From Shewanella sp. NFH-SH190041 (lineage in GTDB: Bacteria; Pseudomonadota; Gammaproteobacteria; Enterobacterales; Shewanellaceae), in contig NZ_AP026070.1 in assembly GCF_024363255.1 (NCBI RefSeq), forward strand, positions 558,001 to 622,000: a stretch of DNA of 64,000 nt, read 5' to 3'. The notes under the pieces are model-generated. The model had not been told where the DNA came from. It did no database searches and saw only the letters and a program-made list of their open reading frames with translations. Position 1 is the stretch's first letter, and each line of letters opens with the position of its first letter. Positions 18,526 through 31,259 of the stretch are shown piece after piece. Both the position numbers and the translations under genes were made by a program.

Positions 18526-19065
18526 TTACCGTTTGAGGATAGCTAATAAATCTTGCTCCAGAGAGTTTTTGGGTCGTTCAATAATACGACCAATTTCGTG
18601 CCCTTGCTGCATAACGATAAATGTAGGGATCCGGGTGAACTCATATTGACCTGACAGGTTGTCAGGATCTTGCTTGCTACGGTCGACCCCGATATAGGTT
18701 ACGGTAATATTGGGATTGTCCACCGCATCCATCAGGCGGATAAATCGAGGGGTTTCTCGATGGCAATCTGGGCACCAGGTGCCGATTATCACAACAATAT
18801 CTGTGGGCGTGTTGATCTGTTTTAACGCGGCAACTGTTTTTTGGTCAGGGTGATAGTTGTCAGCGTGATCTGCAAACTCAGGTAGTTCCAGTAATGTCTG
18901 TGGGGTAATCTTGCCAGTCAATATCACTTCTTGATCCTCTTGGGTGCAGGTTGCAATTTGGTTAGGGTCCTGGCTGCCATTATTGAAACTGCAGCCTCCG
19001 GCAAAAGCGCCAGCACTGAAGAATAATGTGGTCGTAGTGAGCAGGGCTTTTATGGTGTTGTTCAT
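18526..19065 (-). CDS. Exported thioredoxin-like protein with WCPDC active site
   Basis: A 179-residue protein with signal peptide MNNTIKALLTTTTLFFSAGAFA. The mature part has CSFNNGSQDPNQIATC, then a thioredoxin fold: DIVVIIGTWCPDCHRETPRF carries the CXXC redox pair and RIPTFIVMQQG the cis-proline loop. The long version starting at 19185 would place 40 polar residues before the signal peptide, so the ATG at 19065 is chosen. Probably a periplasmic thiol-disulfide protein; partner unknown. It lies downstream of the hemB terminator. Confidence 0.8.
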   Translation of the reverse strand: MNNTIKALLTTTTLFFSAGAFAGGCSFNNGSQDPNQIATCTQEDQEVILTGKITPQTLLELPEFADHADNYHPDQKTVAALKQINTPTDIVVIIGTWCPDCHRETPRFIRLMDAVDNPNITVTYIGVDRSKQDPDNLSGQYEFTRIPTFIVMQQGHEIGRIIERPKNSLEQDLLAILKR

Positions 19066-19230
19066 TTTTTCAAGGCCTTGTTCTTGAATATCAGAGTTTT
19101 CTGATTCAATCATTTCGGCTGAATTTTGCCCAGCTGTTGTTGCATTGATTGTTAGCTTGATCACTATGTTTCTATCTTTGTGCAAAGTGTTTATCGGGGG
19201 AATAACCCCACTGTGTAGGGTGTAGATACA

Positions 19231-19258
19231 AAAACGCCGCTGACAGCAGCGGCGTTTT
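19231..19258 (-). terminator. Terminator after hemB
   Basis: AAAACGCCGCTG, loop ACAG, CAGCGGCGTTTT: a perfect 12-bp stem 17 bp past the hemB stop codon, ending the long minus-strand ubi-tat-hemB run. Confidence 0.87.
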
Positions 19259-19274
19259 TGATGGTATAGCTGAA

Positions 19275-22173
<2,899 letters not shown>

Positions 22174-22177
<4 letters not shown>

Positions 22178-22974
22178 TCACCAGCCTTTAGATTAAAAAA
22201 ACGTCGGCTGTTGGTGGCTACCGTCTGAGCAAACAACTTACTATCCTGCCCGCGCAGTGTTGCAACATACTCGGCGATATAGGGTAAATACTGTGGCAGA
22301 TTTTTACTAGATTTGGGTTTTGGGCGCATGCTTCTGGGCAATAAGTAAGGGCTGTCCGTTTCCAGTAATATGCGGTTATCGGGAATATGTACCACGGCTT
22401 CAGCCAGTGCTTGCCCTCGGCGTTCATCACAAACCCAGCCCGTGATACCCAAGTAGAGATCCTGCGCTAGATAATCATGTAGTTCATGGGTGTCGCCGGT
22501 AAAGCAGTGCAGTAATGCGTTAGGCAGTTCGGCGCGGTATTCTTGTAAAATCGCCAGAAAATCCCCATGGGCATCGCGTTGATGCATCAGTACCGGTAAC
22601 TGCAGCTCAACGGCTAAAGCTAACTGGGCAGCAAAAGCTTTACGTTGATCGGCTCGGGGAGAGAAATCCCGGTTGTAATCTAGGCCACATTCGCCCACAG
22701 CAACGACTTGGTTGTGCTGACACAGTGCTTTATTACGTTCGTAACTGTCAGCCTGCCAAGTACTGGCGTGGTGGGGGTGAACCCCCGCCGTACAATAGAG
22801 TTTACCCGGATATTGTTGGCATAGCTCAATGGCTTGCTGGCTTTCCGTCAGGTGTGAACCGATCACGATCAATGGCATAACGCCATGTTGTTGTGCGCCG
22901 TTGATAACGTCATCGACTTTATCTTCAAGGGCACTGCCAATGAGATTGACAGCAATATCTATGTAGCTGGACAT
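22174..22974 (-). CDS. tatD: TatD-family metal-dependent DNase
   Basis: A 266-residue TIM-barrel metallohydrolase (amidohydrolase-like). YIDIAVNLIGS stands in for the usual metal motif at the N-terminus; AGVHPHHAS, VAVGECGLDYNRDFSPRADQRKAF, LPVLMHQRDA, LLHCFTGD and ILLETDSPYLLP give the metal and catalytic residues. TatD enzymes are 3'-5' exonucleases acting in DNA repair, and are not needed for Tat export despite their position. I chose the ATG at 22974 (MSSYIDIAVNL), one base after the upstream gene's stop; the longer frame would overlap it. Confidence 0.92.
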
Positions 22975-22975
22975 A

Positions 22976-23488
22976 TCAGAGAATGCGTTTGACCCGTATG
23001 GTAGCGTTGCGATCGTCACTGCCTAGCAGAAATGAGCTCAATGCTGCCCGCTCAATATAGACCTTATCCCCAACTTTCAGGCGGAAACGGCGGTTTTCAG
23101 TTTGTTTCCAGCGCTGACCATTGGTAAAGGTAATTTTCATCGCACCATAGGCGTCTTTATTGATACTGGCAACATCGAAATAGAGTTTATCTATCTCTTT
23201 ATCTGCTTTTTGAGGTTTGGGGTTACCAAAGGCGTGTTCGGCTTCGGCTTGATTATGCCCTACCGGTTGAGGAGACGCTGGCGGTTCCGGTATTTGAGGT
23301 TGTGGTGATGCAGAAGCAGCAGATTGTACCTTAGCATGGGGCTGAAGGCTTGCTGCTAGGTTGTCATAACAAATTAGCCGCTCGAGTTTATCTTTAATGG
23401 CAGCGCAATGAGTAAGCTTGGTTTCTACACCGGCAACAGCCGGTGTAGAAACCAGAAATAATATTGCGGAGATCCCCAAATAGCGCAT
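22976..23488 (-). CDS. Exported conserved protein of unknown function
   Basis: A 170-residue protein with signal peptide (MRYLGISAILFLVSTPAVAG). The early mature part has CAAIKDKLERLICYDNLA, the paired-cysteine pattern seen in several small exported proteins (for example VasI-like ones). A Pro/Ala/Gln-rich linker follows, then a beta-rich end (FTNGQRWKQTENRRFRLKVGDKVYIERAAL) that resembles a small OB/SH3-like barrel. The ATG at 23488 has AAGGA upstream. It lies between tatC and tatD without a gap to tatD. I do not know its role. Confidence 0.7.
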   Translation of the reverse strand: MRYLGISAILFLVSTPAVAGVETKLTHCAAIKDKLERLICYDNLAASLQPHAKVQSAASASPQPQIPEPPASPQPVGHNQAEAEHAFGNPKPQKADKEIDKLYFDVASINKDAYGAMKITFTNGQRWKQTENRRFRLKVGDKVYIERAALSSFLLGSDDRNATIRVKRIL

Positions 23489-23537
23489 AGACAGCATCCT
23501 TATTGTTTTTGGCTTGGGTTGTCCCGCATCAGTCGGA

Positions 23538-24299
23538 TCAGTTGTTGGCTGTTTCGTCGGCCTGTTCCTGCTCATCCGTGTCATCGGATTTTTTACTGTA
23601 GAAGCGGGCGGCAATCAAACCACCTTCAAATAACAGTAACATAGGAACAGCAAGCATGGTCTGTGAAATCACATCCGGTGGTGTCAGCAGCATACCTACA
23701 ACGAAGGCCCCAACAACAATGTAAGGCCGTTTTTCTTTCAGATCGTCGACCGAGGTCACCCCGGCCCAACACAGCAGCACTACAGCAATCGGGATTTCAA
23801 ACGCCAGACCGAAAGCAAAGAACAGCTTCAGCACAAAGCTGAGGTAACTGTTAATGTCGGTGGCGATATTGACCCCTTCCGGTGCCACGCTGGTGAAAAA
23901 GCCGAACACAACCGGGAATACCACATAGTAAGCAAATGCAATTCCCATATAGAACAGCAGGGTACTGCTGATCAGTAATGGAATGATCAAACGCTTTTCA
24001 TGCTTATATAGGCCTGGGGCAATGAATGACCAGATCTGATACAGCACATACGGCACTGCGATAAAAAATGCCAAGATCAGTGTCAGCTTGAATGGCGCGA
24101 AAAAAGGCGCTGCCACATCGGTGGCGATCATGCTGCCACTTTGTGGCATTACTTTGAGCAGTGGGGTTGCGACGTAGTGGTAAATATCCTGAGCCCAGTA
24201 AACCAGGCCCACAAATACGATCAATACGCTGGCTACGGCATGCAGCAGTCTGGTCCGCAGCTCCAGCAGGTGAGCGATTAAAGGTTGTTGTTGCGACAT
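23538..24299 (-). CDS. tatC: Sec-independent (Tat) translocase subunit TatC
   Basis: The 253-residue core receptor of the twin-arginine system, with six membrane helices. The N-terminal [17 protein letters not shown] contains the conserved ELR motif. [13 protein letters not shown], the periplasmic/TM3 region and [17 protein letters not shown] are also typical. It binds RR signal peptides, such as the SRRDFIK signal of the TorZ-like protein elsewhere in this window. The start lies 3 bp after tatB. The acidic tail ([11 protein letters not shown]) is usual. Confidence 0.97.
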   Translation of the reverse strand: MSQQQPLIAHLLELRTRLLHAVASVLIVFVGLVYWAQDIYHYVATPLLKVMPQSGSMIATDVAAPFFAPFKLTLILAFFIAVPYVLYQIWSFIAPGLYKHEKRLIIPLLISSTLLFYMGIAFAYYVVFPVVFGFFTSVAPEGVNIATDINSYLSFVLKLFFAFGLAFEIPIAVVLLCWAGVTSVDDLKEKRPYIVVGAFVVGMLLTPPDVISQTMLAVPMLLLFEGGLIAARFYSKKSDDTDEQEQADETANN

Positions 24300-24302
24300 C
24301 GA

Positions 24303-24737
24303 TTATCCGTTTGCTTTAGGCGTTGTGCCGGATTGATCTGTGCCTGACGGCTTAGATTCCTGAGCGGGAGTGACGGTTTGCGCCGCAGCGGCAGGTGCCT
24401 CAGTGTCAACGTGCTTTTTCTGGCTGTCGAGCATATCTTCAACCTGATAAGGACGATTAACTGATTGGGCCGCTTGTTTTAGCTGGTCAATCGATTCCTG
24501 CAGCTCGGGCGACAGGTTGGACAGTCCCTTAGATTCCGCTTTTTTCAGGTCGCTGTGCAACTGTTCAAGCTTCAGCTCTTGTTCCAGCTCGTCTTTGACT
24601 GAGTTGGCCATGCGTTTCATTGCACGGATCCAACTGGCGATTGAACGGACTGCTACCGGTAAACGTTCAGGGCCCAGTACGACCAGGCCGATAATACCGA
24701 TGAGCAGCAGCTCCATGAAGCCGATACCATCGAACAT
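24303..24737 (-). CDS. tatB: Tat translocase subunit TatB
   Basis: A 144-residue protein with one N-terminal membrane helix ([27 protein letters not shown], containing the Glu and the GPERLP hinge typical of TatB), an amphipathic helix ([22 protein letters not shown]) and a long charged helical, then disordered tail. With TatC it forms the signal-peptide receptor. It lies 6 bp after tatA and 3 bp before tatC. Confidence 0.96.
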   Translation of the reverse strand: MFDGIGFMELLLIGIIGLVVLGPERLPVAVRSIASWIRAMKRMANSVKDELEQELKLEQLHSDLKKAESKGLSNLSPELQESIDQLKQAAQSVNRPYQVEDMLDSQKKHVDTEAPAAAAQTVTPAQESKPSGTDQSGTTPKANG

Positions 24738-24743
24738 AAGGAA

Positions 24744-25019
24744 TTACGCCTGTTCTTTTTTCTCTTCAGCCTTTTGAGCTGGTTGTGCAGTAGGCTGCGC
24801 AGATTCTTGAGTTGCAGTTTGTTGCGGAGCGGCAGTTTGCTGCTGGGCAGTCTGTTGCTCTTCAAGTGCTTTCTTTTCGTCTTCAGCAGACATGGCGTTT
24901 TTGAAGCCTTTGATAGCACCGCCTAAATCACCACCTAATGTACGCAGTTTTTTAGTACCAAACAGCAGTACAACAATCAGCGCGATGATAAGAAGTTGCC
25001 AAATACTAATGCCACCCAT
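24744..25019 (-). CDS. tatA: Tat translocase subunit TatA
   Basis: A 91-residue pore-forming subunit: [20 protein letters not shown] is the membrane helix, [20 protein letters not shown] the FGTKKL hinge and amphipathic helix, and the rest is a Gln/Ala/Pro/Glu-rich tail. It oligomerises around TatBC to pass folded proteins. It is the first of tatABC and lies 69 bp after ubiB, so ubiE-ubiJ-ubiB-tatABC are likely cotranscribed. Confidence 0.96.
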   Translation of the reverse strand: MGGISIWQLLIIALIVVLLFGTKKLRTLGGDLGGAIKGFKNAMSAEDEKKALEEQQTAQQQTAAPQQTATQESAQPTAQPAQKAEEKKEQA

Positions 25020-25088
25020 GGTGAAGGTATCCTCTAAGGTTGATATAGGCTCATTATGAACCTTTGGTTGTTTAGTTCCAGCTTAAAT

Positions 25089-26732
25089 TTATACTTTTTT
25101 AGGCCGACAGCGCCAACCTATAAGCCAGACAACGGCACCCGTACTCAGACAGACGCACGAAGGCCATAGTGTAGCGTCCCGGCTGATTAATATCGTGCCA
25201 CAGATCAACAAAACCGATGAAGTTATCAGTAAGTAGTTACTTTTATGTGCCCGGCGTTGTAGCGTCAGGTAATCATTAATAATGCGCTGGTAACTACCCA
25301 GTAACTTTTGGCCTGATTTGAGGTTGTCATAAATCAGTTCTGGAAGCTCGGGGAGTTTATCAGACAAAAATGGCATTTGGGATTGAACTTTTTTAAACAT
25401 TGCCTTCATCCCCATTTGCTCTGCCATCCAGTTTTCCAGGAAGGGTTTGGCGGTCTGCCACAAGTCCAGTTGGGGGTAAAGTTGTCGCCCAAGTCCTTCT
25501 ATATAAAGGAGGGTTTTTTCTAGCAGCACCAGTTGAGGCTGTACCACAATGTCAAATTGTCGGGCAGTTCGGAACAGCTCCAGTAGTACGTGGCCAAATG
25601 AAATTTCATTTAAGGGCTTATTGAACATAGGTTCACAAACGGTGCCGATAGCTTGTTCGAATGCTTGAATATCTGTATTGGGGGATACCCAGCCAGATTC
25701 CACATAAAGTTGGGCGATGCGGTGATAATCCCGGTTAAAAAAGGCGAGAAAATTTTCCGCCAGATAACGCTGATCTTCTCGGGTTAGCGTCCCCATGATG
25801 CCGCAGTCTAGGCCGATATAAAACGGATTGTCTGGGTGCTCTCTGGAGACAAAAATATTGCCCGGGTGCATATCGGCATGGAAAAAATTGTCTCGGAATA
25901 CTTGGGTGAAAAACAGCTCAACTCCACGCTCTGCTAGCAGTCTAAGATTGGTACCTTGGGCTTTTAGGGCGGCAATATCAGATACCGGGATGCCATAGAT
26001 GCGCTCCATCACCATAACCCGAGTGTGGCACAAATCCTCATAGACATAGGGGATATAGATGGCATCAGAATCTGGGAAATTATTGCGTAATCTAACTGTG
26101 TTCGCCGCTTCCTGTTTGAGATCCAATTCACCAAGGATGGTGCGCTGGTAATCAGCCACCACTTCTTTGGGGCGCAGGCGGTTGTTGTCCCCGAGCAGAA
26201 GGTCGATAAGCGCGGCGCTTTGGGCCATCAAGATTAAGTCGGCTTTGACCTGCTGTTCAACGCCCGGGCGTAGTACTTTAATGACCACAGCTTCCCCGGT
26301 TTGCTTAAGGGTCGCTGTATGTACCTGGCTGATGGAGGCTGACGCCAGTGGCACATCGTTAAAATTATCAAATTGGCTGTCTATGGAGGCATTTAGTTCA
26401 GCTTCAATCGCTTGCCGAGCCAATTGACTATCAAATGGCGGCACTCTGTCCTGCAGCATAGCCAATTCGTTGGCCCATTCATCATTAAGTAGATCCCGCC
26501 GAGTCGAGAGCATTTGACCAAACTTAATGTAGACAGGGCCAAGCTGTTGCAGTGCCAGTTTCAGTCGCTCTCCTGCCGGTTTATTTTTATGACGGTTTCT
26601 AAGCCAGAATAAACTGCGGCGAAGCAGTTTTGCATACCAGGGCAGCCACGCCGGGGGCAGCATGTCATCCAGTCCATAGTGCAATGCGGTGCGGATTATC
26701 TGGTATCCCCGGCGAATGCTGGCGAAGCTCAT
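25089..26732 (-). CDS. ubiB: Ubiquinone biosynthesis accessory kinase-like protein UbiB
   Basis: A 547-residue ABC1/ADCK-family atypical kinase required for ubiquinone synthesis. Seen: the inhibitory KxGQ motif ([14 protein letters not shown]), the Ala-rich loop in [13 protein letters not shown] in place of a Gly loop, the Lys of [21 protein letters not shown] (catalytic/metal Asn) and GLDCGIMG (metal Asp). Two C-terminal membrane helices ([17 protein letters not shown] and a second) anchor it. The start overlaps the ubiJ stop by 4 bp. Confidence 0.96.
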   Translation of the reverse strand: MSFASIRRGYQIIRTALHYGLDDMLPPAWLPWYAKLLRRSLFWLRNRHKNKPAGERLKLALQQLGPVYIKFGQMLSTRRDLLNDEWANELAMLQDRVPPFDSQLARQAIEAELNASIDSQFDNFNDVPLASASISQVHTATLKQTGEAVVIKVLRPGVEQQVKADLILMAQSAALIDLLLGDNNRLRPKEVVADYQRTILGELDLKQEAANTVRLRNNFPDSDAIYIPYVYEDLCHTRVMVMERIYGIPVSDIAALKAQGTNLRLLAERGVELFFTQVFRDNFFHADMHPGNIFVSREHPDNPFYIGLDCGIMGTLTREDQRYLAENFLAFFNRDYHRIAQLYVESGWVSPNTDIQAFEQAIGTVCEPMFNKPLNEISFGHVLLELFRTARQFDIVVQPQLVLLEKTLLYIEGLGRQLYPQLDLWQTAKPFLENWMAEQMGMKAMFKKVQSQMPFLSDKLPELPELIYDNLKSGQKLLGSYQRIINDYLTLQRRAHKSNYLLITSSVLLICGTILISRDATLWPSCVCLSTGAVVWLIGWRCRPKKV

Positions 26733-27352
26733 GTCGTAATTCGGTCCATTAGTGATTGCAGGCGCTGTTCAGCCTTGAGGGTCTGTGCTGCTAGCGTATC
26801 GATTTGATCGGAAAAGTGTACAAACTCCAGCCGCCCTGGGGCGATACGGTATTCTTCCCGAGCAAGCTCCCCCACATGTTGGCGGGTATGGCTAACTATC
26901 GCTTGTGTCCAGCGCTGTGCCGTTGCAGCTGTGCTTACCAACATATGGCTGGCAGCATCGCCTAAGTAAGGGGATAGGTATTCGGCTGGATCAAACGGAT
27001 TATCCAATAGGAAGCGACTGAAGTGTTGCAGCAGTTGCAGATCCCCTTGCAGTTGCAGCTTATCCTGCTTGATAAGTTCGGTCAGGCTCGTGCCTTCTCG
27101 TAATTGGTTGAGGGTGGTGATATCCAGCGTAACGCTGACATCTGGCGTGCCTGCGAAGCTGCTGAGCACTTGTACCCGCTGGCTTTGGCAAATCAATACC
27201 AGCGGGAAGCGCAGTTGACTTAGTTGTAGCGAAATAATGGCACCACTGAGTTGGGTGCGGGCAAACTGGGGGTGGGATTGGGCAATTAAGGTATTTAGCC
27301 CGGTCTCAACGGCACTGCAAAGTAGCAGTGGTGGCCAGTCAGCCTTTGGCAT
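26729..27352 (-). CDS. ubiJ: Ubiquinone biosynthesis accessory factor UbiJ
   Basis: A 207-residue protein with an SCP2-like lipid-binding domain (roughly residues 15-110) and a helical C-terminus ending in a coiled coil ([18 protein letters not shown]). UbiJ binds ubiquinone intermediates and organises the soluble Ubi complex with UbiK. The assignment rests on its position between ubiE and ubiB with overlapping ends on both sides, and on the SCP2-like pattern. Confidence 0.92.
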   Translation of the reverse strand: MPKADWPPLLLCSAVETGLNTLIAQSHPQFARTQLSGAIISLQLSQLRFPLVLICQSQRVQVLSSFAGTPDVSVTLDITTLNQLREGTSLTELIKQDKLQLQGDLQLLQHFSRFLLDNPFDPAEYLSPYLGDAASHMLVSTAATAQRWTQAIVSHTRQHVGELAREEYRIAPGRLEFVHFSDQIDTLAAQTLKAEQRLQSLMDRITT

Positions 27353-28107
27353 CAGAACTTATATCCTTTATGGAGCGCGACAATGCCGTCAGTCATATTG
27401 GTGTAGTCCACCTGTTCAAAACCCGCATCACACATCATTTGTTTTAAGGTGTCTTGATCTGGGTGCATGCGAATCGATTCAGCCAGATACTCATAGCTGC
27501 CAGCATCTTGGGTAATAAAGTCTCCCATTTTCGGCAGAATTTTGAAGCTGTAAAGATCGTATAGTTTGCGCATCATTTCATGCTTGGGTTTGGAGAACTC
27601 CAGCACCAGCAGTTTGCCGCCTGGCTTGAGTACTCGCAGCATAGAACGCAGTGCAGCATCCTTGTCGGTCACATTGCGCAGACCAAATGCAATGGTGATG
27701 ATATCGAAATGGTTGTCAGGAAACGGCAGTGCCTCGGCATTGGCTTGGACATAGTTAACATTGCCGACAATGCCGCGGTCACGTAACTTAGCGCGGCCGA
27801 CTTTTAGCATGGAGTCATTGATATCTGCTAACACCACTTTACCTTGTTCGCCGACTAATTCGGAAAAACGTGCGGTTAAATCGCCGGTGCCGCCAGCTAA
27901 ATCCAGAACTGTCATGCCTGGGCGAGCAGCTGCAGTTTCAATGGTAAAACGCTTCCAGAGTCTGTGAATGCCAAATGACATAACGTCATTCATCACATCA
28001 TATTTGGCAGCAACTGAGTGAAAAACGCCGGCAACCAGATCGGCCTTCTGTGCAGTTTCTACGGTTTTATATCCGAAGTGGGTACTGGTTGACTTGTCCT
28101 GAGACAT
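27352..28107 (-). CDS. ubiE: Ubiquinone/menaquinone C-methyltransferase UbiE
   Basis: A 251-residue SAM-dependent methyltransferase acting in both ubiquinone and menaquinone synthesis, fitting a respiratory generalist. Seen: THFGYKTV at the N-terminus, motif [48 protein letters not shown] and the family end [18 protein letters not shown] lies before the ATG. It opens the ubiEJB-tatABC run; about 260 bp separate it from the upstream gene, and I see no clear promoter there. Confidence 0.97.
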   Translation of the reverse strand: MSQDKSTSTHFGYKTVETAQKADLVAGVFHSVAAKYDVMNDVMSFGIHRLWKRFTIETAAARPGMTVLDLAGGTGDLTARFSELVGEQGKVVLADINDSMLKVGRAKLRDRGIVGNVNYVQANAEALPFPDNHFDIITIAFGLRNVTDKDAALRSMLRVLKPGGKLLVLEFSKPKHEMMRKLYDLYSFKILPKMGDFITQDAGSYEYLAESIRMHPDQDTLKQMMCDAGFEQVDYTNMTDGIVALHKGYKF

Positions 28108-28367
28108 TGGCTTCTTCCTGTTATTTCGATGAGTTGCACCGAGTGTATGCCAAAGGGGTTCCCCCCGGTTACTTTGGCAATGTCACTCTGTGATCGAGTT
28201 ATTAATTCACTACCTTGTCGCGACAGCCGTACTGTCTTTTACGCCGTCAACAGGCGTAGTATTCACCTTTTTGCCTGTAGTTAGCCTTCAGACAAAATAC
28301 CTCGCCGGGCATTAGAGCACAATATTTGTGCGGGTTGAACAGTTGTTATTCATTTTTAATCAATGAG

Positions 28368-29396
28368 TTATTTTGTTTGTGATGCCAGTCTTCCCTGGAG
28401 ATAGGCGAGCATCAACTCTGCCAAGGCCTGGCCTGTGATCCGTCGACCACTTTGCAGGTTGGCATGTCGCGCTGGCGCAGCTTCAGCCAGGTGTAGATAA
28501 GCACAGTCGCTATGGCGGCTGAGATAATCCACATAACGACAGGCATCAAGTAAGGGCACTCCTGCAAAGGTCATGGCACTGGCCGGCATCTCAGCGATGG
28601 CATCCATATCGAGTTCCAGCCCAACAGGTGCTTGAGTTGCATTGAGCGCAGTGCTGATTTCTTCTAAAGCTGAATCAAGGGATTGACAACGACGTGTCCA
28701 GATGTCCTGAAAGCTGTGCCAGCGCCCGCCAAATTGGCTTAATTGCGCCAAACTGGTTTCACTGTTTTTTTGTTCATGCAATCCCAGCACATGGTAATAG
28801 GCCAGCGAGCCGTTTTGGGCGCAGTAGCTGAATCCATTACCGCTGTGACGCCCTTCCAGCGGGCGAAAATCGCAGTGGGGATCAAGGTTAACAACTGCAG
28901 CAGGGCGATGTTTGGCCTGATGTAGCGCTGTGATCAGGCCAAAGGCATTATTGTGGCCTCCACCGATAACAATGGGCTCAAGTCCGGCAGCAAACAGTGC
29001 CTGGCAGACGGTGATGACCTGTTGATCCAGTTCAGCAACGGCTTGGCGAAGTTGCTGTGGGCTTGGATGGTGCGGCGTGATAGCAGTGGGTCGGATACTG
29101 CCCACTAACAGGCAAGAGTGACCGGTTAAAAAGCGGTTGGCTTGTAGGTTGGCAAAAACACTGATGGCAGCAGAAAACCCGTCTTCCGCCCCGCCTTGTC
29201 CCTGATTTGCTCTTGGGCCAATATCTTCGCAAATTCCCACTAAGGCAAATCGGCAGCCCTGTGCTTTGGCCTGTTGCAGATGTGCTGCATTAAATTGCGT
29301 CAGCAGCTGAAATTGTTCACCGAGCTTAGTTTCATCTTCCCTGAGCTTAAGGCATTGCAGCAGGTGATCTCGGCTAAAAAGATGCAAAAAGTCCAT
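28368..29396 (-). CDS. hutG: Ureohydrolase-family protein, formimidoylglutamase-like
   Basis: A 342-residue arginase/agmatinase-fold enzyme. The manganese ligands are visible: GGGHNNA (His), NLDPHCDFRP (DxHxD) and GLELDMDAIAEMPASAM (DxD). These occupy the expected order; GGGH replaces the more usual GGDH. Formiminoglutamate hydrolysis in histidine breakdown is the best guess, because the sequence resembles the Shewanella/Vibrio formimidoylglutamase branch, but no other hut genes are in the window and arginase-like activity is possible. Confidence 0.72.
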   Translation of the reverse strand: MDFLHLFSRDHLLQCLKLREDETKLGEQFQLLTQFNAAHLQQAKAQGCRFALVGICEDIGPRANQGQGGAEDGFSAAISVFANLQANRFLTGHSCLLVGSIRPTAITPHHPSPQQLRQAVAELDQQVITVCQALFAAGLEPIVIGGGHNNAFGLITALHQAKHRPAAVVNLDPHCDFRPLEGRHSGNGFSYCAQNGSLAYYHVLGLHEQKNSETSLAQLSQFGGRWHSFQDIWTRRCQSLDSALEEISTALNATQAPVGLELDMDAIAEMPASAMTFAGVPLLDACRYVDYLSRHSDCAYLHLAEAAPARHANLQSGRRITGQALAELMLAYLQGRLASQTK

Positions 29397-29529
29397 ATCA
29401 TTCCATCCCTGTCAGTCTGCTGATATTTTCATCGCTTTAGGGGTAACAGACAAGCCCGAGATAACGAAATTGTGCGGTGTATTTTTCGATTGGTGTGCCT
29501 AACGTCAAGTTAGTAGATGTGATAACAAA

Positions 29530-29550
29530 AACCCCGGCATGACCGGGGTT
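29530..29550 (-). terminator. Terminator after rraA
   Basis: On the minus strand: AACCCCGG, loop TCATG, CCGGGGTT then TTT. It is 24 bp past the rraA stop. Confidence 0.8.
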
Positions 29551-29574
29551 GATAGATGGGGAGCAAATTGTGGA

Positions 29575-30060
29575 TTATTCAATATCCAGTGGTTCAGGCG
29601 ACAGAATAATGCCGGTATTATCGGCATAGACGTGGTCGCCAGGCAGGAATGTAACCCCGCCAAAATTCACCGGAACGTCCACTTCACCGATACCATTACC
29701 ATCGGCTCCCACTGGAATAGAAGCTAACGCCTGAATACCGATATCCAGTTCCTCTAAGGCATCAACATCGCGCACACTGCCGTAAACGATAATACCTTCC
29801 CAGCCATTGTTGACAGCCGCCTCTGCAATATTGGCGTCGATCAGCGCTCGGCGTAGCGAGCCACCGCCATCAATAAGCAATACTTTACCTTCACCGTCTT
29901 CTGCCAAGATATCCGCAATCAGGCCATTGTCTTCGAAGCATTTAATGGTACTGATTGCACCGCCGAAAGAGCTACAACCACCATAGTTGCTAAACATGGG
30001 TTCTACGACGTCTACCACGTCCAGAAACATGTCACAAAGTTCTGAGGTGTTGTATTCCAT
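29575..30060 (-). CDS. rraA: Regulator of RNase E activity RraA
   Basis: A 161-residue RraA protein that binds RNase E and inhibits mRNA decay. Signatures: [12 protein letters not shown] at the N-terminus, [39 protein letters not shown] and [10 protein letters not shown]. The length equals the E. coli protein (161). It is monocistronic with a terminator, and GGAGTG lies just before the ATG. Confidence 0.95.
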   Translation of the reverse strand: MEYNTSELCDMFLDVVDVVEPMFSNYGGCSSFGGAISTIKCFEDNGLIADILAEDGEGKVLLIDGGGSLRRALIDANIAEAAVNNGWEGIIVYGSVRDVDALEELDIGIQALASIPVGADGNGIGEVDVPVNFGGVTFLPGDHVYADNTGIILSPEPLDIE

Positions 30061-30362
30061 ATTGCACTCCTGTTTGTTCCACGCCGGGAAATGCTGGCTT
30101 GCTACCAGAGGGTCTGTTTACCGCAGTATATAAGGGAATCTTGAAAAGAAAAGCGTTATCAATCACGGTATTGCTCCACTATGCCTGAAATGTAACCAGC
30201 AGGGAAACTGCTTTTTGCTATCTCTGTGAAAAGCCGAGTTTTTTACGTTTTGCGGTAGGACTTGGACATGATTGTTATAAAAATGTTGTTTGCGACTGGC
30301 AACCGGTTTGTGTCAGGTTGGTGGTGTAGATAGCTATGTCCTATCGGATAAACGGAGGAAAG

Positions 30363-30608
30363 ATGGCTGCTGAAGGTATGGTTGAGGTACTGGGATACAT
30401 GGCGTCAGTGATGATAGCCGCTTCTCTTATGATGAAAAATATCATCTGGTTACGTTGGCTGAACTTTTGTGGCTGCGTGCTGTTTGTTGTGTATGGCAGT
30501 TTTATTCAAGCTTGGCCCGTGGCGGGGATGAATGCTTTTGTTGCTGCGGTAAATATCTACCATCTGGTCGTAATTTACCGCAGTAAAGCCATCGCGGACG
30601 GTTGGTAA
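30363..30608 (+). CDS. Small inner-membrane protein, YgjV-like
   Basis: An 81-residue protein made of three hydrophobic segments: VEVLGYMASVMIAASLMM, IIWLRWLNFCGCVLFVVYG and VAGMNAFVAAVNIYHLVVI. The pattern LRWLN, YGSFIQAWPVAGMNAFVA, NIYHL matches one repeat of the YgjV-type inner-membrane family. The ATG at 30363 follows a strong GGAGG; the in-frame ATG at 30336 has none. Function unknown. It converges on the DUF971 gene with only 7 bp between stops. Confidence 0.65.
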   Translation: MAAEGMVEVLGYMASVMIAASLMMKNIIWLRWLNFCGCVLFVVYGSFIQAWPVAGMNAFVAAVNIYHLVVIYRSKAIADGW

Positions 30609-30615
30609 CTGGGGA

Positions 30616-30999
30616 TTAATTGTATGTGATATTCATGGCGATCAGTGGCTCTCGGGATGCTTTCGCGGCGCGCAACCGCGCTAGATACTCTTCCCACAGT
30701 TGGGCTTGATTGCTGCCCAGTTGGTGTAGCAGTTGCCAGGAATATAGCCCGGTATCGTGGCCATCATCGAAGATAATTTTTACCGCATAGTTACCGACAG
30801 GCTCAATGGCGCTGATATTGACGTTCTTTTTATGGCTGACCAACACAGGCTTGCCATGGCCGTGAACTTCAGCGGAAGGGGAATACACCCGCAGAAATTC
30901 ACAGCTTAGAGTGAATTGCTGACCGTCAGTGAAGCTGATGTCTAATTGGCGAGATTTCTTTTTCAGTTTCAATGCGCTGACTTGTGGCTGTGTTGTCAT
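30616..30999 (-). CDS. DUF971 (GBBH-like N-terminal domain) protein
   Basis: A 127-residue protein: KLKKKSRQLDISFTDGQQF, LSCEFLRVYSPSAEVHGHG, IEPVGNYAVKIIFDDGHDTGLYSW are the DUF971 signature, a small zinc/iron-associated fold also found at the N-terminus of gamma-butyrobetaine hydroxylase and near Fe-S genes. The ATG at 30999 has an AGG-rich site upstream; an in-frame ATG at 31041 is less likely. Role unknown. Confidence 0.82.
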   Translation of the reverse strand: MTTQPQVSALKLKKKSRQLDISFTDGQQFTLSCEFLRVYSPSAEVHGHGKPVLVSHKKNVNISAIEPVGNYAVKIIFDDGHDTGLYSWQLLHQLGSNQAQLWEEYLARLRAAKASREPLIAMNITYN

Positions 31000-31259
31000 A
31001 AACCTAACCCTGTTTGGTACTAACGGTATGTTGTCTGGCATTTTATACCAATTTGAGCGGGGATCATGTTTTCCTTGCTGCAGATATTCTTATCTCCCCG
31101 TGAAGAAGCTTATAAGGTGAGTGGGTCTAAAGGCCACTTATGCTGCTTGACATTTTATTAACATCAGTCGGTTTTTTCGGTATAAAAGGGATTAATTTAT
31201 TGATGCTAAAGATATTAATGTAGGCCGATAGCAGATTAAGTTGTGCGGGGAGCAGAGTC